From JALYTZ01 sp036559125 (GTDB taxonomy: Bacteria; Vulcanimicrobiota; Vulcanimicrobiia; Vulcanimicrobiales; Vulcanimicrobiaceae): a stretch of 64,000 nucleotides of DNA. Shown here piece by piece: positions 58,971-64,000 of the stretch. Numbering within the stretch: position 1 is the first letter of the stretch; each line of letters begins with the position of its first letter. The DNA lies in assembly GCA_036559125.1 (NCBI GenBank), contig DATBTT010000002.1, forward strand, positions 1 through 64,000. The letters run 5' to 3'. The translations under genes and the position numbers were made by a program. The notes under the pieces were generated by a model, which made no database searches, was not told where the DNA came from, and saw nothing but the letters and a program-made list of their open reading frames with translations.

Positions 58971-60226
58971 CCGTCGTCGGTGCGGGGTTGGCGGGTCTGT
59001 GCGCGGCACTCGAACTGCGCGATGCCGGATGCGACGTCGAAATCTTCGAACGCAGCCGGCTGATCGGCGGCCGCGCAACCTCCTTCGAGATCGATGGCCG
59101 GGAAGTGGACAACGGACAACACGTGTTCTTGGCGTGCTGCACGGAGTTCAGGCGTTTCGTTGACCGCGTTGGAATGAGCCGCCACTTGTACCTGCAACCG
59201 CGCTTCGACGTGCTTGCGATCGCCAAGAACGGAGTCAGTAGTCGATTGCGCGCGTCGAGGTTGCCCCCGCCGATGCATCTGGTCGGCTCGCTCGTAGGCT
59301 ATCGTCATTTGACATGGACCGGACGCTTACAAGTCGCCTGGGCGCTTGCGCGCATCCGCGGCGCGCTCGCAGCGTCGGAAAGCTTCGCGAAGTGGCTCGC
59401 GCGGCACGGGCAGGGCAAAGACGCGATCCGGGGTTTTTGGGAGCCGTTCGTCGTTCCCGCGCTTAACGCGCCGCTCGAGCGTGTGTGCGCGGCCGACGCG
59501 GCCTTCGTAATCTCGACCGCGTTTTTGAGCGATCCCGGCGCCGCGCGTTTCGGCTATTCAACGGTGCCGCTGGCGCACATTATGAACGCGGCGGCAGCAC
59601 GCGCAGGCGGCGTCCGGATCGCGACTCCGGTACTCGGCGTCGAAAGCGCGAAAACCGGTGTGCGCCTACGTTTCGCGCAGAGGCAAACCATGGATTTCGA
59701 TGCAGCCGTGCTCGCCGTTTCGCCCGATAAACTCGCGGGATTGATCGGGGACCCGCGCCCGTTCGGGATTCTGCCGCTGGACGAATACGAAGCCAAGCCC
59801 ATCATCGACATCCATTTGTGGTACGACGCCGTACCTCTCGATTTCGACTTCGCCGCGATCCTCGATTCGCCGGTGCAGTGGGTGTTCCAGAAGCGCAGCG
59901 GCTATCTGTGTTGCAGCGTCAGCGCCGCCGATCGGTATCTTTTGCGCGGCACCGCCGAATTGATCGATCTCGCGTGGGAAGAGCTGCGCGCGGCGTTGCC
60001 CCAACTTCGCGGGGTTCGACGGCAGCTGGGCGCGGTGACCCGCAATCCGAACTCGACGTATCTGCCCAAGCTCGGCGTGGCGCGGCCCGGGCAGCGCACG
60101 TCGCAACCGAACGTTGCGATCGCGGGCTCTTGGACGCAGACGGGATGGCCCGATACGATGGAGGCCGCCGTTCGAAGCGGCCTGGCGGCCGCGAGCGTCG
60201 TGAAGGGAGAATCGCAAGGTGCCTGA
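58952..60226 (+). CDS. hpnE: Hydroxysqualene reductase HpnE (FAD-dependent)
   Basis: HpnE has 424 residues and reduces hydroxysqualene to squalene. The N-terminal FAD motif is AVVGAGLAGLCAALELRDAG, followed by ERSRLIGGRATSF and NGQHVFLACC near residue 51. The C-terminal FAD-contact region is VAIAGSWTQTGWPDTMEAAVRSG near residue 388. The GTG start at 58952 overlaps hpnD by 19 bases and carries a weak ribosome-binding site, consistent with coupling. The family resembles phytoene desaturases but neighbours identify the function. Confidence 0.92.
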   Translation: MAARRIAVVGAGLAGLCAALELRDAGCDVEIFERSRLIGGRATSFEIDGREVDNGQHVFLACCTEFRRFVDRVGMSRHLYLQPRFDVLAIAKNGVSSRLRASRLPPPMHLVGSLVGYRHLTWTGRLQVAWALARIRGALAASESFAKWLARHGQGKDAIRGFWEPFVVPALNAPLERVCAADAAFVISTAFLSDPGAARFGYSTVPLAHIMNAAAARAGGVRIATPVLGVESAKTGVRLRFAQRQTMDFDAAVLAVSPDKLAGLIGDPRPFGILPLDEYEAKPIIDIHLWYDAVPLDFDFAAILDSPVQWVFQKRSGYLCCSVSAADRYLLRGTAELIDLAWEELRAALPQLRGVRRQLGAVTRNPNSTYLPKLGVARPGQRTSQPNVAIAGSWTQTGWPDTMEAAVRSGLAAASVVKGESQGA

Positions 60227-62108
60227 TTCGCTCGAATCGGCAATCGCCTGGCTTCTGGCGCGACAGGCGCCCGAAGGTTGGTGGACCGGCGAATTAGAGA
60301 CGAACGCTACGATGACGGCGGAGCATGTCTTGCTGCTGCGCTTTCTCGGCATGGACTGCGCGCCAATTCGCGCGGGCGCGATCCGGCATCTGCTGGGCAC
60401 GCAGCGCGACGACGGATCGTGGGCGCTGTATTACGACGGAGCCGCCGACGTGAGTACGACGATCGAAGCGTACGTGGCCCTCAAGGTTCTGGGCGTCGAT
60501 CCGCACGCGCAGCCGATGGAGCGGGCGCGAGCGACGATTCGGCGCCTCGGCGGTCTTGCCCGGGCGCGCGTGTTCACCAAGATTTGGCTCGCGCTCTTCG
60601 GCAAATTTCCGTGGGACGGCGTGCCGTCGCTACCGCCGGAGATCGTCTTTTTTCCGGCGCACATGCCGTTCAATTTGTACGACTTTTCCTGTTGGGCGCG
60701 GGGAACGGTCGCGCCGTTGACGATCGTCATCTCGCGGCGTCCGATTCGCGAGCTTGGCGTGGACGTCGGCGAAATCGTCGTCGAAGACTCCGAGGCGTCG
60801 ATGCATCGCGTTCACGGACGCGGCCTCTTCTGGTGGATCGATGCCGCGCTCAAAGCGTACGAGAGGCTGCCGTGGCAGCCAGGACGCGCGCAGGCGCGAC
60901 GCCGAGTCGTCGAGTGGATCGTCGAGCGACAAGAGGCCGACGGAAGCTGGGGCGGCATTCAGCCGCCCTGGGTCTATTCACTGATCGCGCTGCACATCGA
61001 GGGGTACGGGTTGGATCATCCCGTGATGCGTAAAGGCATCGACGGGATCGCCGGCTTCGCGATCGACGACGACGCCGGCTGGCGTTTTCAAGCGTGCATG
61101 TCGCCGGTGTGGGACACGGCGTGGGCCGTGCGCGCGTTGCGCCTCGCGGGCCTGGAGAAAGCGCATCCCGCCATGCGGCGCGCGATCGGCTGGCTCGTGG
61201 ACGAGCAGATTCCCGACGATGCGCCCGGCGATTGGCGCGTGAAGTGCGCGGGCGCGCGGGGAAACGGCTGGGCCTTCGAATTCGATAACGACGCGTATCC
61301 CGACATCGACGATACCGCCGTCGTCGTCTTGTCCCTCGTCGAAGGCGGCGAAGGGCATCGCGTCGCCGCTTCGGTCGACCGTGGCTCGAGTTGGACGCTC
61401 GCCATGCGTTCGAAAAATGGGGCGTGGGGCGCGTTCGATCGCGACAACGACCGCGAGCTGCTGTACCGGATGCCGTTTGCGGATTTCGGCGCGCTCATCG
61501 ATCCGCCGACCGAAGACGTAACGGCCCACGTACTCGAAATGATGGCTGCGCTCGGATACGATCTATCGCATCCGTACGTCGCGCATGGTCTCGACTATCT
61601 GCGGAAGACCCAACGGCCAAGCGGCGCGTGGTTCGGCCGCTGGGGCGTTAACTATATTTACGGTACGTGGTGCGTGCTCTCGGCGTTGGGTGCGCTGCGG
61701 ACCGGCGGTGATATGGTCGGGCGAGCCGCTGCGTGGCTTCTGAAGGTTCAAAACGGCGACGGCGGCTGGGGCGAAACGTGTCATTCGTACGTCGACGAGT
61801 CCTTTGCGGGCGTCGGAACGAGTACGCCGTCGCAGACCGCCTGGGCTCTCCTAAGTCTTCAAATTGCGGGTTTGGCCGGCTCGCCGGCCTATGCGCGAGG
61901 CGTGGCGTTGCTGCGCGAGCGGCAACGCGCCGACGGAACGTGGGACGAGCCCTATTTTACGGGTACGGGGTTTCCACGCGACTTCTACCTGAACTATCAT
62001 CTGTATCGACATCTTTTTCCGATGATGGCTCTCGCCGCTGACCGCTCGCTCGCCCGAGCCGAGCCTCCGAATCACTCTCCATCCAACGAACAGGTGACGT
62101 TTTCATGA
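60219..62108 (+). CDS. shc: Squalene-hopene cyclase
   Basis: This 629-residue monotopic membrane enzyme cyclises squalene to hopene. The catalytic DxDD motif is PDIDDTAVVV near residue 365. Several QW motifs are visible (QRDDGSWALYY, QEADGSWGGIQ, QNGDGGWGETC and QRADGTWDEP). The substrate-channel segment reads RFQACMSPVWDTAW near residue 290, and the C-terminal FPRDFYLNYHLYRHLFPMMAL is characteristic. The start is GTG at 60219, overlapping hpnE by eight bases. It is the defining gene of the hopanoid island. Confidence 0.96.
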   Translation: MPDSLESAIAWLLARQAPEGWWTGELETNATMTAEHVLLLRFLGMDCAPIRAGAIRHLLGTQRDDGSWALYYDGAADVSTTIEAYVALKVLGVDPHAQPMERARATIRRLGGLARARVFTKIWLALFGKFPWDGVPSLPPEIVFFPAHMPFNLYDFSCWARGTVAPLTIVISRRPIRELGVDVGEIVVEDSEASMHRVHGRGLFWWIDAALKAYERLPWQPGRAQARRRVVEWIVERQEADGSWGGIQPPWVYSLIALHIEGYGLDHPVMRKGIDGIAGFAIDDDAGWRFQACMSPVWDTAWAVRALRLAGLEKAHPAMRRAIGWLVDEQIPDDAPGDWRVKCAGARGNGWAFEFDNDAYPDIDDTAVVVLSLVEGGEGHRVAASVDRGSSWTLAMRSKNGAWGAFDRDNDRELLYRMPFADFGALIDPPTEDVTAHVLEMMAALGYDLSHPYVAHGLDYLRKTQRPSGAWFGRWGVNYIYGTWCVLSALGALRTGGDMVGRAAAWLLKVQNGDGGWGETCHSYVDESFAGVGTSTPSQTAWALLSLQIAGLAGSPAYARGVALLRERQRADGTWDEPYFTGTGFPRDFYLNYHLYRHLFPMMALAADRSLARAEPPNHSPSNEQVTFS

Positions 62109-63112
62109 GCATGCCGCTCCAGCAAAAAATGGCCGTCGGAAAATATCTCTTCACGAAAAAACTCAAGGGCGAGAAGAAGTTTCCGCTCGTCCTCGAGCTC
62201 GAGCCGCTGCTCCAGTGCAATCTCGCTTGCGCGGGTTGCGGGAAGATCGCGCATCCAACCGACGTTCTGCGCCGACGCTTGACCGTCGAGCAATGCATGG
62301 CGGCCGTGGACGAATGCGGGGCGCCGGTCGTATCGATCGCGGGCGGCGAACCGCTCGTGCACGAGCAGATGCCGCAGATCGTCAAGGCGCTGGTCGAACG
62401 CAAAAAATTCGTCTTCCTGTGCACCAACGCCGTCTTGTTGCGTAAGAAGATCCATCTGTACGAACCCTCGCCGTATTTTGCGTGGATGATCCATCTCGAC
62501 GGCTTGCGCGAGCGCCACGACGAGTCGGTCTGTCGCGAAGGGACCTTCGATATAGCCGTGGATGCGATCAAGGATGCAAAAGCCAAGGGTTTTCGCGTAT
62601 TTACCAACACGACGTTTTTCGACAAGGACGATCCGAAGTCGATTCGTGCGGTACTCGATTATTTGAACGACGATCTGCAGGTCGATTCGATGCAGATTTC
62701 GCCGGCCTACGCGTACGAAAAGGCTCCCGATCAAGAGCACTTCTTAGGCGTCGAACGCACGCGCGAGATATTTCGCGAAGCGTTCTCCGGCGACAAGCGC
62801 AAAAAGTGGCGCCTGAATCACAGCCCGCTCTACCTGGATTTTCTCGAAGGCAAGGTCGATTTCGAATGCACGCCGTGGGGAATCCCCTGTTACACCGTCT
62901 TTGGGTGGCAACGTCCGTGCTATCTCATGTCGGATGCTCCCTATGCCAAGACGTATAAGGAACTGATCGAGGAGACCGATTGGGAAAAATACGGTCGCGG
63001 TAAACACCCGAGTTGCAGCAACTGCATGGCGCATTGCGGATACGAGCCGACCGCGGTGCTCAAGACGACGGGGTCGATAAAGGAGTCGATTCGCGCCGCT
63101 CTTGGCACCTGA
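62105..63112 (+). CDS. hpnH: Adenosylhopane synthase HpnH (radical SAM)
   Basis: This 335-residue radical SAM enzyme adds a 5'-deoxyadenosyl group to diploptene, the first step of the extended side chain. The cluster motif is LLQCNLACAGCGKI near residue 38, of the C-x3-C-x2-C form. Following conserved parts are SIAGGEPLVHEQMPQI near residue 77, FLCTNAVLLRKKI, HLDGLRERHDESVCREG and a second Cys-rich C-terminus (PSCSNCMAHCGYEP). The ATG overlaps the shc stop (ATGA). Its stop overlaps the hpnA start region by about 11 bases. Confidence 0.95.
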   Translation: MSMPLQQKMAVGKYLFTKKLKGEKKFPLVLELEPLLQCNLACAGCGKIAHPTDVLRRRLTVEQCMAAVDECGAPVVSIAGGEPLVHEQMPQIVKALVERKKFVFLCTNAVLLRKKIHLYEPSPYFAWMIHLDGLRERHDESVCREGTFDIAVDAIKDAKAKGFRVFTNTTFFDKDDPKSIRAVLDYLNDDLQVDSMQISPAYAYEKAPDQEHFLGVERTREIFREAFSGDKRKKWRLNHSPLYLDFLEGKVDFECTPWGIPCYTVFGWQRPCYLMSDAPYAKTYKELIEETDWEKYGRGKHPSCSNCMAHCGYEPTAVLKTTGSIKESIRAALGT

Positions 63113-64000
63113 TCGCGTTTTCCTGACCGGCGCGTCGGGGTTCGTCGGCTCTCACGTTTTGCGCGAGCTTCGCACGGCCGGCTACCGCGTTAGCGCGCTG
63201 GTTCGCGACGCGCGCACGGCTCCCGCGGATTGCGATCTCGTTTTCGGCGACTTGCGCCGAACCGGCGAGTTGGTGAACGCGCTTTCCGGATGCCGGTTCG
63301 TCGTGCATTGCGCCGCGCTTTACTCGTTTGCGCCGGCCGATCGCGCTGCGATTCGCGCCGTCAACGTGCTCGGCACCGCGGGACTTCTCGAGGCGGCGCG
63401 CGTTGCCGGCGTCGAACGCGTGGTTATCACGTCGAGTTCGGCCGCTGTCGGACACGAGCGCAACGGACGGCCCGCAAATGAGGGCGATTACCCGCCGGAT
63501 GACGATCGCTCGCCATATCATCAATCGAAGCTCGACGCTGAACGCGCCGCGTTTTCCGGACGCGTGCCCGTCGTCGCCGTCCTTCCGACGGCGCCCGTCG
63601 GTCCGGGCGATTGGAAGCCGACGCCGACCGGCAAGATGGTGCTCGATTTCGCGCGCGGGAAGATGTTTGCCAAACCACCCGGGCGCGGCGGCATGAATCT
63701 GGTTGCGGTCGAAGACGTGGCCCGCGCGCACGTCGCTGCGCTAGAACGCGGACGCCCCGGCGAACGCTACATTATCGGCGGAGAGAATCTCACGATGGAC
63801 GCCATCTGGGACGCGTTGTCCGCCGTCACCGGCGTACGGCCTCCGCAGTGGCGCGCTCCGTACGCGCTCGCGGCGTGCATCGGCTGGGCCGACGAGTGGC
63901 GTTGCCGCCTCGATGCGCGCGCCCGGCCGTTAGTGCCGCGCGAAGGCGTGCGCATGTCCCGCGAGCGCATGTACGTCGACGATGCGAAAAGCCGGAGCGA
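63102..64000 (+). CDS. hpnA: Hopanoid-associated sugar epimerase HpnA, 3' end cut
   Basis: About 299 residues are visible and the frame is open at the window end. It is an NAD-dependent extended SDR/epimerase. The Rossmann motif is LTGASGFVGSHV near residue 7, the catalytic Tyr-Lys pair in SPYHQSKLDAE near residue 137, and a VVHCAALY segment near residue 66. In hopanoid clusters this gene follows hpnH. The only plausible start in frame is TTG at 63102, overlapping hpnH, with a weak ribosome-binding site, so coupling is likely. Its exact substrate in side-chain synthesis is not settled. Confidence 0.9.
   Translation, partial: MAPDRVFLTGASGFVGSHVLRELRTAGYRVSALVRDARTAPADCDLVFGDLRRTGELVNALSGCRFVVHCAALYSFAPADRAAIRAVNVLGTAGLLEAARVAGVERVVITSSSAAVGHERNGRPANEGDYPPDDDRSPYHQSKLDAERAAFSGRVPVVAVLPTAPVGPGDWKPTPTGKMVLDFARGKMFAKPPGRGGMNLVAVEDVARAHVAALERGRPGERYIIGGENLTMDAIWDALSAVTGVRPPQWRAPYALAACIGWADEWRCRLDARARPLVPREGVRMSRERMYVDDAKSRS

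Overview
The window is about 60% GC, densely coded, and reads as a chromosomal segment of an aerobic, diderm soil-type bacterium. A TonB-dependent receptor, lipoproteins and a probable outer-membrane barrel indicate an outer membrane. A group 1h (high-affinity, 'atmospheric') [NiFe]-hydrogenase locus and a full hopanoid locus are both present. That combination fits Candidatus Eremiobacterota (WPS-2) or a similar uncultured soil lineage. The phylum is inferred from gene content only; no marker gene such as rRNA is present.

Layout. 1-11 kb: the 3' part of a large secreted protein, an inositol-monophosphatase-family gene divergent from a small membrane protein, a DUF4383 protein, and a minus-strand run of chagasin-type inhibitor, tryptophan 2,3-dioxygenase, kynureninase and MATE exporter. 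Two exported proteins follow, then a cysteine-less alkyltransferase-like protein, a TonB-domain protein, a 46-residue acidic protein and tRNA-Ser(UGA). 11.2-25.6 kb: the hydrogenase island. hypA-hypB are on the minus strand. Divergent from them is a 14-gene plus-strand run: small and large subunits, a NifU-type protein, DUF5947, DUF6084, an unknown 430-aa protein, the maturation protease, an 87-aa anchored protein, hypC, hypD, hypE, a tandem-SIS protein, a UXX-star-type thioredoxin-fold protein and hypF. Genes in it mostly overlap or nearly abut, and a near-consensus sigma70-type promoter precedes it.

25.6-34 kb: a DUF4331 protein, an exported-type protein with an SHExxE motif, a PAP2 phosphatase, and a four-gene run of FAD oxidoreductase, peptide-type binding lipoprotein, cyanophycinase-like peptidase and asparaginase. 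34-45.7 kb: a divergent pair of transcription units that looks like uptake and oxidation of N-methylated compounds. One side is Rieske oxygenase, BNR propeller and TonB receptor; the other is Rieske oxygenase, monomeric sarcosine-oxidase-type enzyme and Na+/solute symporter. 45.7-53 kb: a CHASE3-like/HAMP/PP2C/HATPase regulator, a CPA-type antiporter, a small unknown protein and a SWIM-SNF2 helicase. 53-64 kb: the hopanoid island, with hpnK-hpnI on the minus strand and polyprenyl synthase, type 2 IPP isomerase, hpnC, hpnD, hpnE, shc, hpnH and hpnA (cut by the window end) on the plus strand.

A 22-bp element with core CCTTCGACAGGCTCAGG is scattered through the window at gene ends, singly, as inverted pairs and as a short tandem. 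It supplies the last codons and stop of several genes. The points most worth following up are the uncharacterised partners inside the hydrogenase run, this repeat family, the Cys-to-Ala alkyltransferase-like protein and the divergent methylamine-type locus.
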